DNA of 61,319 nt from Oceanococcus sp041619555 (GTDB lineage: Bacteria > Pseudomonadota > Gammaproteobacteria > Nevskiales > Oceanococcaceae), in the NCBI GenBank assembly GCA_041619555.1, contig JBFKDQ010000019.1, positions 1 through 61,319 of the forward strand, in the 5' to 3' direction. The notes under the pieces were generated by a model. It had not been told where the DNA came from and made no database searches. It was given only the letters and a program-made list of their open reading frames with translations. Shown piece by piece: positions 8,512 to 17,172 of this stretch (within the stretch, counting starts at the first letter, position 1; each line of letters starts with the position of its first letter). The position numbers and the translations under genes are program-made.

Positions 8512-9750
8512 ATGAGTACGACGACGCTGAACGCCCCCTTGAACCTGCCCAATGGCAGTGTCCTGCCGAACCGGATCGCCAAATCGGCGATGAGCGAGGC
8601 GCTGGGCACGATGGACAATCGTGCCACCGACGCGCTGGTGCGCCTGTATCGGCGTTGGGGGGCAGGGGGCACCGGTTTGCTGATCACCGGGAACGTGATG
8701 GTCGACCGGCGTGCTCTGGGTGAACCCGGAAATGTTGTGATCGAAGATGAGCGCGACCTGGAGACCTTGAAGGCCTGGGTCAGTGCAGGCCAGGCTCAAG
8801 GCGCGCAGATCTGGGTGCAACTGAATCATCCGGGGCGCCAGTGCCCCAAGGGACTCAATGCGGAGACCGTGGCGCCCTCGGCGGTCGGTTTCAAGAAGTC
8901 CATGCAGGCCTATTTCGACGCGCCGCGCGAGCTGAGCGAGGCGGAAATCGAAGACATCATCGCGCGCTTCGGGCGGGCGGCGGCGGTCTGTTACAAGGCC
9001 GGTTTCAACGGCGTTCAGATTCATGGGGCACATGGCTATCTGGTCAGCCAGTTTCTTTCCCCCTACACCAATCAGCGCAAGGACCAATGGGGCGGTAACG
9101 CGGCCAACCGGCGTCGTTTCGTCTTGCGGATTCTGCAGGCGATGCGGGCGGCCACGGCGGCCGATTTTTCCATCGGCATCAAGTTGAATTCCGCCGATTT
9201 CCAGCGCGGCGGCTTCAGCGAAGAGGAATCCTTGGAGGTCATGTCGGCCCTGGCCGATGCCGGGATCGATCTGATCGAAGTGTCCGGCGGCACCTATGAA
9301 GCGCCGGCAATGACCGGGGTGCGCGAATTGACCCGGCAACGCGAAGCCTATTTCCTGGATTTTGCGGACAAGGTGCGCGCCCGTATTCCGGGGATTCCGC
9401 TGATGGTGACCGGCGGATTCCGCAGCGCGGCGGGGATGAATGCGGCACTCGCGGCCGGATCGCTCGATCTGTGCGGGATCGCCCGTCTGCTGGCAATCGA
9501 GCCAGAGGTGTCGCAGCGCCTGTTGAATGACGCCGATCCGGAGCAGACCGTCCGGCCGATCAAGACCGGGATCGGGCCGGTGGACCGCATGGCCATCATG
9601 GAAGTGACCTGGTACACCCGGCAGTTGCACCGGATCGGGCGTGGCCTGGATCCCCGGCCGCGCGAATCCGGGCTCAAGGTTTTCCTGCTGAGCCTGGTCG
9701 AAACGGCAAGGGGCATCCGCAAGACCCGGCGCCTGCGCGCAGCCGCCTGA
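8512..9750 (+). CDS. NADH:flavin oxidoreductase, old yellow enzyme family
   Basis: A 412-residue single-domain FMN TIM barrel. Visible motifs are the FMN-binding start (NRIAKSAMSEALG), QLNHPGRQ, and the substrate/FMN block IHGAHGYLVSQFLSP followed by the Arg/Asp turn and WGGN; VTGGF near residue 300 binds the phosphate. The enzyme should reduce electron-poor C=C bonds (enones, nitro compounds, dienoyl derivatives) with NAD(P)H. It lacks the iron-sulfur extension of true 2,4-dienoyl-CoA reductase. The gene is divergent from a TetR regulator and sits behind a palindromic operator, so it is likely induced by its substrates or other reactive electrophiles. Confidence 0.92.
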   Translation: MSTTTLNAPLNLPNGSVLPNRIAKSAMSEALGTMDNRATDALVRLYRRWGAGGTGLLITGNVMVDRRALGEPGNVVIEDERDLETLKAWVSAGQAQGAQIWVQLNHPGRQCPKGLNAETVAPSAVGFKKSMQAYFDAPRELSEAEIEDIIARFGRAAAVCYKAGFNGVQIHGAHGYLVSQFLSPYTNQRKDQWGGNAANRRRFVLRILQAMRAATAADFSIGIKLNSADFQRGGFSEEESLEVMSALADAGIDLIEVSGGTYEAPAMTGVRELTRQREAYFLDFADKVRARIPGIPLMVTGGFRSAAGMNAALAAGSLDLCGIARLLAIEPEVSQRLLNDADPEQTVRPIKTGIGPVDRMAIMEVTWYTRQLHRIGRGLDPRPRESGLKVFLLSLVETARGIRKTRRLRAAA

Positions 9751-9872
9751 GACCGGCCGCTGGCGTCGGCCCGTCCGGCGCCAGGCATCCTCATCGCATT
9801 GGGTCCCATCGAAGACGCACCACCGCCATCATCTGGACTTCGGCATGGATAGAGAACAATCGAGCTTCTCAA

Positions 9873-9890
9873 TGTGAACGATTGTTGACA
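9873..9890. promoter_or_regulatory. Operator 1 of the desaturase operon
   Basis: TGTGAAC-GATT-GTTGACA is an 18-bp near-palindrome (6 of 7 positions per arm). Its right end is a perfect -35 box, TTGACA (9885-9890). It matches the site at 9914-9931, 41 bases downstream (about four helical turns). This suggests a repressor, plausibly a TetR-type lipid sensor like DesT of Pseudomonas; that regulator is not in the window. Confidence 0.65.
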
Positions 9891-9914
9891 TAAGGGCTTA
9901 GGCCAATTCATTAT
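9885..9914 (+). promoter_or_regulatory. Sigma-70 promoter of the desaturase operon
   Basis: TTGACA at 9885-9890, an 18-bp spacer and CATTAT at 9909-9914 (4 of 6 matches). The -35 lies in operator 1 and the -10 touches operator 2, a classical repressible arrangement. Transcription should start near 9921, which leaves a short leader before the ATG at 9947. Confidence 0.55.
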
Positions 9915-9931
9915 GTGGACAAATGTTCACA
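9914..9931. promoter_or_regulatory. Operator 2 of the desaturase operon
   Basis: TGTGGAC-AAAT-GTTCACA has the same half-sites and four-base centre as the site at 9873. It covers the probable transcription start and also contains the upstream candidate ATG at 9923, which argues that translation starts at 9947 instead. Confidence 0.65.
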
Positions 9932-9946
9932 CAAGAGCCCGATGCC

Positions 9947-11062
9947 ATGTCTGCCACATCCATTCTCATGCCTGGCCAACACGTCCAGCGTCTGCTGCGC
10001 TCACGCCTGATGGCGAGCCTGAGCTTCCCGCATGATGTCGATGACTATCTGCAGGCCTTCAATCCATCCTGGTCGGTGAGCGGGATCAAGGCCACAGTGA
10101 GGGCGGTCAGTCACCCGACCGCCGACAGCGTGACGCTGAAGTTGCGCCCGAATCGCAACTGGCAGGGCTTCAATGCGGGCCAGTTCGTCCAGCTTGGCGT
10201 TGAGATCGACGGCGTCCGCCGAAGCCGTTGCTATTCCCTGGCGGGTTCGGCCCATGCCGGTCCGGGGCAGATCGAGTTGACGATCAAGGCGCACGGTCGC
10301 GGTTGTGTTTCGTCTTTCCTGCATCACCAGGCCGCACCCGGCATGGTGGTCAGCCTGTCACCGGCGCAAGGTGAGTTTGTCTTGCCGCACGAACGCCCGA
10401 ATCGCGTGCTCCTGATCAGCGGTGGCAGTGGCATCACCCCGGTGATGGCGATGTTGCGCACGCTGCTCGATGAAGCTTACCAGGGACGGATCAGCTTCCT
10501 GCACTATGCCCGGAGCCCGGCTGACATGATTTATCGGGCCGAACTGGAGCAGATCGCGCGGCAGCATCCGCAGATCGATCTGCTGCGCGTGTATTCGCAG
10601 GCCGCCGATGGGGAGGCCCAGGGGGCGCTCTGCGCCGCCCAGTTGCAGGCCCTGGTGCCGGACTACGCCATGGCCGAGACATTCTTGTGCGGGCCGGCAT
10701 CTCTGATGCAGGCGGTGGAATCACTGTGGCGCCACGAGGGGCTGCAATCACGATTGCATCTGGAACGCTTCGCCCCGCTCAGATCACCGGCCGCCAAGGC
10801 TGGAGAAGGGCGAGGTGAACTGTGTTTTGCGCGGAGCGGATGCGCGGTCGGCAACGATGGCCGCAGCCTGTTGGAACAGGCGGAGGCGGCCGGTCTGCGG
10901 CCCTCATCGGGTTGCCGCATGGGCATTTGCAGCACCTGCAGTTGTCGCAAGGCAGCGGGCAGCGTGAGAAATCTTCTGAGCGGCGAGGTGTCCAGCGAAA
11001 CCGATGTCGACATCCGTCTGTGCGTCAGCGTCGCCCTGGGCGACGTGACGCTCGATCTGTGA
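9947..11062 (+). CDS. Ferredoxin-NAD(P)H reductase with C-terminal 2Fe-2S domain, desaturase electron donor
   Basis: The protein combines a ferredoxin-reductase core with a plant-type [2Fe-2S] domain. The FAD site is RCYSLAG, the nucleotide-binding site is GGSGITP, and LCGP marks the reductase end. Near the C-terminus C-x4-C-x2-C (CRMGICSTC) plus a distal Cys in IRLCVS ligate the cluster. The next gene is a membrane fatty-acid desaturase, so this is very likely its electron donor, as in the Pseudomonas desCB pair or mycobacterial Rv3230c. ATG 9923 is in frame but lies inside an operator, so 9947 is preferred. Both genes should be shut off by the twin operators upstream. Confidence 0.88.
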   Translation: MSATSILMPGQHVQRLLRSRLMASLSFPHDVDDYLQAFNPSWSVSGIKATVRAVSHPTADSVTLKLRPNRNWQGFNAGQFVQLGVEIDGVRRSRCYSLAGSAHAGPGQIELTIKAHGRGCVSSFLHHQAAPGMVVSLSPAQGEFVLPHERPNRVLLISGGSGITPVMAMLRTLLDEAYQGRISFLHYARSPADMIYRAELEQIARQHPQIDLLRVYSQAADGEAQGALCAAQLQALVPDYAMAETFLCGPASLMQAVESLWRHEGLQSRLHLERFAPLRSPAAKAGEGRGELCFARSGCAVGNDGRSLLEQAEAAGLRPSSGCRMGICSTCSCRKAAGSVRNLLSGEVSSETDVDIRLCVSVALGDVTLDL

Positions 11063-11088
11063 AGCCTCATCCCCAACGGAGCATCCGC

Positions 11089-12180
11089 ATGAACAATCCC
11101 CTGACTCATCTCAGCCCCGAGCAACTGGAGCGCTTCGGCCGCGAAATGGATGCGATCCGTGACCAGGTCATGGCCGATGTGGGTGAACGCGACGCCGTTT
11201 ACATCCGCAAGGTGATCCGCGCCCAGCGCAGCCTGGAAGTGGCGGGGCGCGGCCTCCTATTCCTGGGGTTTCTGCCGCCGGCGTGGGTGGCTGGCGTGGC
11301 GGCCCTGTCCGCGGCCAAGATCCTCGACAATATGGAAATTGGCCACAATGTGATGCATGGGCAGTACGACTGGATGAACGATCCGGCGTTGTCGTCACGG
11401 CATTTCGACTGGGATACCGCCTGTCCGGCCGATCAGTGGCGGCATTCGCACAATTACATGCACCACACTTATACCAATGTGCAGGGCATTGATCGAGATA
11501 TCGGCTATGGCGTGCTGCGGATGTCGGCGGAAAAGCCCTGGCATCCGTACTACCTGCTGAATCCGCTCTGGGCGCTGTTGCTCGCCACCTTCTTTCAGTA
11601 CGGCGTCGCCCTGCATGACCTGGAGGTTGAGCGGGTGCTCAAGGGCAAGCGCAGCCGCGCCGAGGCCGGCACGCTGGCCAGGGGGATCTGGCATAAGACC
11701 CGCCGGCAGCTCAGCAAGGACTATCTGCTGTTTCCGCTGCTGGCCGGACCGGTGGCCCCCTTTGTGCTGGCCGGCAATCTGACGGCGAATCTGGCCCGCA
11801 ATCTGTGGACTTACACGATCATCTTCTGCGGACACTTTCCCGACGGCGTGGCGCAGTTCGATCGCTCCGTGCTCGAGAATGAGTCCCGTGGACAATGGTA
11901 TCTGCGGCAGCTGATGGGCTCGGCCAATCTGACCGGGGGCAGGCTGTTTCATGTGATGAGCGGCAATCTCAGCCATCAGATTGAACATCATCTGTTTCCG
12001 ACCTTGCCCGCCCATCGCTACGGCGAGATTTCGCTGCAGGTCCAGGAGATTTGCCAGCGCTACGGCCTGCGCTACAACAAGGGGCCGTTGCGGCGCCAGT
12101 TTGGCACGGTGCTCCGACGCATTGCTCGTCTGTCGCTGCCTGGTGGTCGTGCGTCCACCGCGACGCCGCTGATGGCCTGA
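11089..12180 (+). CDS. Membrane fatty acid desaturase
   Basis: A 363-residue di-iron integral membrane desaturase. The three histidine boxes are HNVMH, HSHNYMHH and HQIEHH, with the usual spacing. Hydrophobic segments lie at about 57-77, 155-175 and 205-225. It introduces a double bond into acyl-CoA or acyl-lipid chains using O2 and electrons from the preceding reductase, adjusting membrane fluidity. The start ATG follows GGAG by 7 bases and comes 27 bases after the reductase stop, so the two form an operon. Position specificity (probably delta-9) is inferred from the pairing, not seen. Confidence 0.92.
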   Translation: MNNPLTHLSPEQLERFGREMDAIRDQVMADVGERDAVYIRKVIRAQRSLEVAGRGLLFLGFLPPAWVAGVAALSAAKILDNMEIGHNVMHGQYDWMNDPALSSRHFDWDTACPADQWRHSHNYMHHTYTNVQGIDRDIGYGVLRMSAEKPWHPYYLLNPLWALLLATFFQYGVALHDLEVERVLKGKRSRAEAGTLARGIWHKTRRQLSKDYLLFPLLAGPVAPFVLAGNLTANLARNLWTYTIIFCGHFPDGVAQFDRSVLENESRGQWYLRQLMGSANLTGGRLFHVMSGNLSHQIEHHLFPTLPAHRYGEISLQVQEICQRYGLRYNKGPLRRQFGTVLRRIARLSLPGGRASTATPLMA

Positions 12181-12211
12181 TCTGCCGCCGCAAGCGCAGC
12201 GTCCCGGAGGA

Positions 12212-12514
12212 TTAGCTCAGGAAACGCTCGAGCCTTTGTCTGAGCATCCGGTTCTCCGCCCGTAGAGTGTCGACCTCGCGCAGCAGGTCGAGGGCCACGG
12301 CGACCCCGGCCCAGTCGATGTCCAGTTCGCGTTGCAGGCGTACGGCGCGTTTCAGGGTGCTGACGCTGTTGGCGTCGAACCGCCATTCGGAGGGCGTATC
12401 GCCCTGTGGCGCGACGATCCCCTGGGCGACGAACTCGGCCAGGAGTTCCTCGGAGATCTCCACGCAGCGGCAGACTTCTTCCAGTCGGAGGGTCAAGATC
12501 AGGGTGGTGTTCAT
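12212..12514 (-). CDS. cbpM: Chaperone modulator CbpM
   Basis: A 100-residue MerR-like helical protein directly after cbpA, with an ATGA start/stop overlap. It shows the CbpM pattern: LRLEEVCRCVEIS, then a turn with EWRFD, and a C-terminal Leu/Arg coiled coil (LRAENRMLRQRLERF). CbpM binds the J-domain of CbpA and blocks its stimulation of DnaK. A longer in-frame ORF begins at 12574 inside cbpA, but ATG 12514 is the natural start because of the overlap. Confidence 0.88.
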   Translation of the reverse strand: MNTTLILTLRLEEVCRCVEISEELLAEFVAQGIVAPQGDTPSEWRFDANSVSTLKRAVRLQRELDIDWAGVAVALDLLREVDTLRAENRMLRQRLERFLS

Positions 12515-13467
12515 GCGCTTTGGCTCCACTGCTTGCGTGGATTGAAACCGGACTTTTCCGCCGCCTTGCGCCACAGGGCTTCCAGTTCAGGCTCCACCTT
12601 GGGCGGCATCACCACATTGAACAGAGCGATGAGATCCCCCGCATCGCCGGACTTCTTCGCCAAGCCCTTGCCGCGGATGCGCTGGCGTTGTCCGCTCTGG
12701 CTGTTCGGGGGCACGCTGAGCTTGATCTTGCCGTTGAGGGTGGGCACGGTAATCTTGCAGCCCAGCGCCGCCTCCCAGGGAGCCAGAGGGATGGTGATGA
12801 TCAGATTGTGGCCTTCCACATCGAAAAGCGGATGGGGGACCAGCCGGATGTGCAGATACAGATCGCCGCTCGCACCGCCCGCCGGGCCCGGGGCGCCCTG
12901 GCCCTTGAGGCGAATGCGCTCGCCATCACCCACGCCGCGAGGGATCTTGACCTTCAGCGCCCTGCTCTCGGGCGCCTGCGATGTGGTGCCGGGGATCTCG
13001 AAGCGCACGGTCTTGGCTTCATCCTTGAGCGTGTCCTCAAGGAAAATGGGCAATTCCATTTCGACGTCCTGGCCATGCTGATCCGGCCTGTGCTGGGACC
13101 GTCTTCGGCCTGCCTGCGGGCCCGGTGGCGGCGCGCCGAACAGGGTCTCGAAGAAGTCCGAAAAATCACCGGAAAAATGTTCTGAGTCGCCCTGCCCGGA
13201 GCGTGCAGACTGCCAGCCTGGCGGGGGCGTGAACGCTTGTCCGGGCTGGCCGCCGTACTGGCGCAGTTCATCAAACTGGGCGCGTTTTTGCGGGTCTTTC
13301 AGAACTTCCCAGGCCTCGGCCACCGCCTTGAAGCGTTCCTCCGCTCCTTTTTCCTGGTTCAGGTCGGGGTGGTGCTTGCGGGCGAGTCGGCGGTAGGCGG
13401 TCTTGATGGTCTTGAGATCGGCGCTCGGCTCCACGCCCAAGATCTGGTAGTAATCCTTGAACTCCAT
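12511..13467 (-). CDS. cbpA: DnaJ-class co-chaperone CbpA
   Basis: A 318-residue class B J-protein. The N-terminal J-domain (MEFKDYYQILGV, with the HPD triad in KHHPDL) is followed by a Gly/Phe-poor, Pro/Gln-rich linker (about 75-135) and two DnaJ C-terminal beta domains (KIPRGVGDGERIRLKGQG). There is no zinc-finger domain, as expected for CbpA. It stimulates DnaK ATPase and binds curved DNA in stationary phase in E. coli. The ATG at 13467 is chosen because the J-domain begins there; the ORF extends further without resemblance. It is translationally coupled to cbpM. Confidence 0.93.
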   Translation of the reverse strand: MEFKDYYQILGVEPSADLKTIKTAYRRLARKHHPDLNQEKGAEERFKAVAEAWEVLKDPQKRAQFDELRQYGGQPGQAFTPPPGWQSARSGQGDSEHFSGDFSDFFETLFGAPPPGPQAGRRRSQHRPDQHGQDVEMELPIFLEDTLKDEAKTVRFEIPGTTSQAPESRALKVKIPRGVGDGERIRLKGQGAPGPAGGASGDLYLHIRLVPHPLFDVEGHNLIITIPLAPWEAALGCKITVPTLNGKIKLSVPPNSQSGQRQRIRGKGLAKKSGDAGDLIALFNVVMPPKVEPELEALWRKAAEKSGFNPRKQWSQSA

Positions 13468-13649
13468 GGTGCTTGAGCTACTCCCGGTGTACTGGTCTGG
13501 GTCGTGGTGCAGGGCATCATCCCGGCTGACACCGGGCCAGACGAGCTTACGCAGCGGCATCCAGATTACATCATGATCCATGTCAGTCGTCATCTCGTCC
13601 GGCATGCGCACGGTCAGCCGTCACGGCCAGTGTGGCGCAAGGCTCCAAC

Positions 13650-13845
13650 ATGAAAGCACGTGTTCTTTTTCTGGCCATGCGGGGGCGTTTTTGATCCTCA
13701 CACTGACCTGCGTTTTTCTCGGCTGCAGCGTGATCTGGGCCACCCAGGATGCGATCGCGTGACACCTGCCGGTTCTGGTGCTGGTCGCGGCACTGCTGGC
13801 CCACATCAGCGTCAACGCCTTTCACGAATACTTCGTTTGTCAGCG
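13650..13845 (+). pseudogene. Decayed N-terminus of a UbiA-family prenyltransferase
   Basis: Stitching frames gives a sequence like the start of a UbiA/MenA membrane prenyltransferase. It begins MKARVLFLAMR from ATG 13650, continues AFLILTLTCVFLG after loss of one G in the run near 13681-13685, meets TGA at 13760-13762, goes on LPVLVLVAALLAHISVN and NAFHEYF, then FVSG after a second frameshift near 13835. The NxxxExFDF-x-SG pattern resembles the first Asp-rich prenyl-diphosphate site. Three lesions and the absence of the rest of the gene mark a truncated relic. The family call rests on pattern memory only. Confidence 0.5.
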
Positions 13846-14017
13846 GTTCTCAGTCCCCTGGTGCAGGGGCTCAGCCTGCTGTGGGCGTGAGCGCTGGTTT
13901 TGTCGCGAGACGTCCAGGCCCGGATTCCGGTCAATTGAGCCGGCGACGGAACCGCCCGGTCGGTTCGTTCGTGATTCATTGTTTCCCACCTGATTTCTTC
14001 TTTCTGGAGACCGCCGC

Positions 14018-16126
14018 TTGAATACTTTCCGTCGCGCCGCCCGACTTTGCGGGCTTTGCCTGTTGCCGCTGGTCACCGCCCAGGCTGCAGCCGCGCCGCA
14101 GTGGCGTACGGTCGAACTGGATGCCATTGCGGCGCAGGGGCCGCGCCTGATCATTCCGACCCAGGCCCATTATCTGGCGGTCGATGCGCAGGCGCTGGCC
14201 GCGCAACTGGCGCGGGCGCCACATGAGTTCTCCGCTGCGGATGCCATCACCCTGGAGGTGCCGATGCCGGATGGCCAGACCCAGCGGTTTGCGGTGATGG
14301 CGACGGATCTCATGCATCCAGATCTGGCCGCACGCTACCCGGAGATTCGCACCTATACCGGATACGGCCTGGACGAGCCGACGGCGAGCGCCCGTTTCGA
14401 CATGACACCACGCGGCTTTCATGGCCTGATCCTGTCGCCCGCCGGCACCGTCTACATCGATCCCGTGCAACGACAGGATCAGGTGCATTACCAGAGTTAC
14501 TGGCGTATCCACGCGCCGGATCGCGGTCCGCGGCCGGCCGATCAGGTACTGCCTTCGGTCACCCAGTCCGGTCCGCTGGACATGGCGGCCAGACCCGCCA
14601 AGGCGCGGTTTGCGGGCAGCTTGCGGACCTATCGCCTGGCCCTGGCCGCGACCGGGGATTATTCCCATTTCCAGGATCCGCCGCCGGCGCCCCTGGCCGG
14701 CCTGGCGGACAAGACGCTGGTGCTTGCGGAAATGGTCACCGCCATCAACCGTGTGGTGGGCATCTACGAACGCAATTTCAGCGTGCGCATGCAGTTGGTG
14801 GCGAATAACGATGACGTGATCTTCCAGCATCCCCTGGCCGACCCCTATGTGGACGGTGCGCTGACCGGTCTGGAGGGGCTGCCGATGCTGTTTACCAACA
14901 CGCCGGTCCTCAACGCCATGATCGGGGCGGAAAACTATGACATCGGTCATGTGTTCAGCGTCGGCGGGGGCGGGGTTGCCCAATTGGGTTCGGTTTGCGG
15001 GAGCAGCAAGGGGGGCGGTGTGACCGGTCTGCCGCAGCCCGTTGGTGATCCCTTCTATGTGGATTATGTCGCCCACGAAATGGGCCATCAGTTCGGTGCC
15101 AATCATACGTTCAACGGCGTCAGCGGAGCCTGCAGTGGTGGCAATCGCAATGCCTCCACCGCCTATGAGCCGGGCAGCGCCACCACCATCATGGGCTATG
15201 CGGGAATTTGCGGCAGCGATAACATCCAGATGCACAGCGATGACCATTTTCATGGCATCAGCTTTGATGAGGTCGTCAGTTTCACCGATTTTGCCGGCGG
15301 TTCCGTCTGCGGCGAGCTGACCGAGTTGGACAATCGGCCGCCGCTGGCAAGGGCAGGGGTTGGGGGCTTCACGATTCCGGCGCGTACGCCTTTCGTGCTG
15401 ACCGGCGAGGGCAGCGATCCGGACGGCCAGGACAGCCTCAGCTATCAATGGGAGCAGTTTGATCTGGGACCGGCGGCGCCAGCCGGACAGGCGGTCGAAC
15501 AGGGCCCGCTGTTCCGATCCTACCCACCGAGTACGTCGCCAGTCCGGGTGTTTCCTGCGATGGCTGATCTGGCGGCCGGGCGTGAGACCCTCGGCGAGGT
15601 GCTGCCCAGAAGCTCGCGTGAGCTGAGGTTCCGTTTTACTGTTCGGGACAATGCCCCCGGCGGGGGTGGGACCGCCAATGCCATGATCAAGTTTGCGGTC
15701 AGCGACGCGGCCGGGCCGTTTCGCATCATCGCGCCTGCCGGCGGCAACACCTGGGCCGGCGGCAGCAGTCTGGATGTGGTCTGGGATGTGGCCAACACGG
15801 ATCAGCCGCCGGTGTCCTGCGCTGCGGTTGATATTGCCCTGTCGCGCGATGGCGGTCTGAGCTATCCCGAAATCCTGCTGCGCCAGGCGCCGAATGATGG
15901 CGCGGACAGCGTCACCCTGCCGCGCGCAGACATCGAGAAGGCGCGCATCCAGGTGCGTTGCTCGGACAACATCTTTTTCGCGATTTCGCCGGCCGATTTC
16001 AGCATCGGCAGCCCGGTTCAAGCGCGTGCAGCGGCAGACGCGGTTAAAGGGGGCGGGCTGGGCGGAACCAGCCTCTTGCTGTTGGCTTTGCTGCTTGGCG
16101 GCAGGCGTCGGTTCGCGCCACGCTAG
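14018..16126 (+). CDS. Secreted reprolysin-like metallopeptidase with GlyGly-CTERM-like tail
   Basis: A 702-residue exported metzincin. TTG 14018 is chosen as start because CTGGAGA precedes it; the signal peptide (RAARLCGLCLLPLVTAQAAAA) follows. HEMGHQFGANH gives zinc ligands His353, His357 and His363 with catalytic Glu354, and TTIMGYAG is a plausible Met-turn. An Ig-like domain follows (about 440-560) and a further beta domain to about 660. The tail has a Gly-rich stretch, one hydrophobic helix and GRRRF, the form of the GlyGly-CTERM sorting signal processed by rhombosortase. The protein is probably held at the inner membrane and then released. A pro-domain probably occupies residues 25-170. 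Confidence 0.88.
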   Translation: MNTFRRAARLCGLCLLPLVTAQAAAAPQWRTVELDAIAAQGPRLIIPTQAHYLAVDAQALAAQLARAPHEFSAADAITLEVPMPDGQTQRFAVMATDLMHPDLAARYPEIRTYTGYGLDEPTASARFDMTPRGFHGLILSPAGTVYIDPVQRQDQVHYQSYWRIHAPDRGPRPADQVLPSVTQSGPLDMAARPAKARFAGSLRTYRLALAATGDYSHFQDPPPAPLAGLADKTLVLAEMVTAINRVVGIYERNFSVRMQLVANNDDVIFQHPLADPYVDGALTGLEGLPMLFTNTPVLNAMIGAENYDIGHVFSVGGGGVAQLGSVCGSSKGGGVTGLPQPVGDPFYVDYVAHEMGHQFGANHTFNGVSGACSGGNRNASTAYEPGSATTIMGYAGICGSDNIQMHSDDHFHGISFDEVVSFTDFAGGSVCGELTELDNRPPLARAGVGGFTIPARTPFVLTGEGSDPDGQDSLSYQWEQFDLGPAAPAGQAVEQGPLFRSYPPSTSPVRVFPAMADLAAGRETLGEVLPRSSRELRFRFTVRDNAPGGGGTANAMIKFAVSDAAGPFRIIAPAGGNTWAGGSSLDVVWDVANTDQPPVSCAAVDIALSRDGGLSYPEILLRQAPNDGADSVTLPRADIEKARIQVRCSDNIFFAISPADFSIGSPVQARAAADAVKGGGLGGTSLLLLALLLGGRRRFAPR

Positions 16127-16207
16127 GCCTTTCGTCCCGGCGCTGCGCCGGCCGCTGCCGGGGCGCCTGATAAGCTTGCCCCGCCCGCTGCCACCGGCCT
16201 GATCCTT

Positions 16208-16963
16208 TTGTCCGACCTCAGCCACTACCTGATTCTTGTTACCACCGGCCTGGTGGCCGGGGTGATCAATACCCTGGCTGGGGGCGGCAGTAATCTGACC
16301 CTGCCGGCCCTGATGCTGCTTGGCATGCCGGCCGATGTCGCCAATGCCACCAACCGGGTTGGTGTATTCCTGCAGTGCGCGGTCGGCGTGCGTGGCTTTC
16401 GCAAGGCCGGACGGCTGCCGCAGGAGGATCTGCCAGGCATCCTGGGCTTGACGATGGCGGGCGGTCTGGCCGGTGCGGTCATGGCGTCGGTCCTGCCGAA
16501 CCTGTATCTCAAACCCTTGATGCTGGGCATGATCGTGTGCATGACGCTGGTCATGCTGGTGCGGCCGGCGCTGATCGTGCCCCCGCCGGGCACGCCGCCC
16601 CGCCCGATCAGACAGTCGCATGGCAGCTGGCCGGCCCTGTTTCTCGCCGGGTTTTACGGCGGCTTCGTGCAGGCCGGGGTGGGTTTCATGCTGCTGGCGG
16701 CTTTTGCCGGTGCGTTGCGCTACGACCTGGTGCGCGCCAATGCCTTGAAACTGCTCTGCACCCTGATGTTCACCGGGGTCGCCCTGCTGGTGTTTGCAAT
16801 GGCGGATCAAGTGCTCTGGCTGCCGGGTCTGGTGCTGGCCCTGGGCACGATGATTGGCGCCCAGATCGGTGTCGGTCTGGCGATCAAGATCAGTCCCGTG
16901 GCGATGAAATGGACGCTGCTGGGCATGACCCTGGCCGCCTGCGGAGCCGCCTGGGTGAGTTGA
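16208..16963 (+). CDS. TSUP-family transporter (TauE/SafE type)
   Basis: A 251-residue polytopic membrane protein with about eight hydrophobic segments and the TSUP signature near the N-terminus (AGVINTLAGGGSNLTLPALMLLG), repeated in weaker form around residue 150 (AGFYGGFVQAGVG). Members move small sulfur- or carbon-containing organic anions such as sulfite, sulfoacetate or taurine across the inner membrane. The start is a TTG at 16208; no strong ribosome site is visible, so the exact start is uncertain. It follows the metalloprotease but shows no functional tie to it. Confidence 0.85.
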   Translation: MSDLSHYLILVTTGLVAGVINTLAGGGSNLTLPALMLLGMPADVANATNRVGVFLQCAVGVRGFRKAGRLPQEDLPGILGLTMAGGLAGAVMASVLPNLYLKPLMLGMIVCMTLVMLVRPALIVPPPGTPPRPIRQSHGSWPALFLAGFYGGFVQAGVGFMLLAAFAGALRYDLVRANALKLLCTLMFTGVALLVFAMADQVLWLPGLVLALGTMIGAQIGVGLAIKISPVAMKWTLLGMTLAACGAAWVS

Positions 16964-16994
16964 GGCCGGGCCCAGCGGCCTGTGGTGGCGCGAC

Positions 16995-17040
16995 CTCACC
17001 CTGGTTCTGCACCGATCTGGTGCGGGCGGCCCAGGGTGAG
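16995..17040. repeat. Nested inverted repeat
   Basis: CTCACCCTGG (16995-17004) pairs perfectly with CCAGGGTGAG (17031-17040). Inside is a second hairpin, GCACC (17009-17013) with GGTGC (17019-17023). A further weak stem (TGTGC/GCACA) lies just downstream. No T-run follows. It may be a Rho-independent-like stop, a processing hairpin or a dispersed palindromic repeat. Confidence 0.6.
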
Positions 17041-17172
17041 CGCTGGCGATCTTTCGAGTTGTGCTGTCGCGAGTTGGCACAGCGTTTGCTTTGATCCCTG
17101 GTGTATTCATTTTGCGGACCGGGCGGGAGCGATCATGGCCTGCGTCTGCTGGCGATCTCAGGGAGATCTGCA

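Noticed and set aside
9760..9784. CTGGCG/CGCCAG hairpin after the old yellow enzyme gene as terminator
   Set aside because: Six-base stem with a 13-base loop and no T-run; evidence too weak for a feature.
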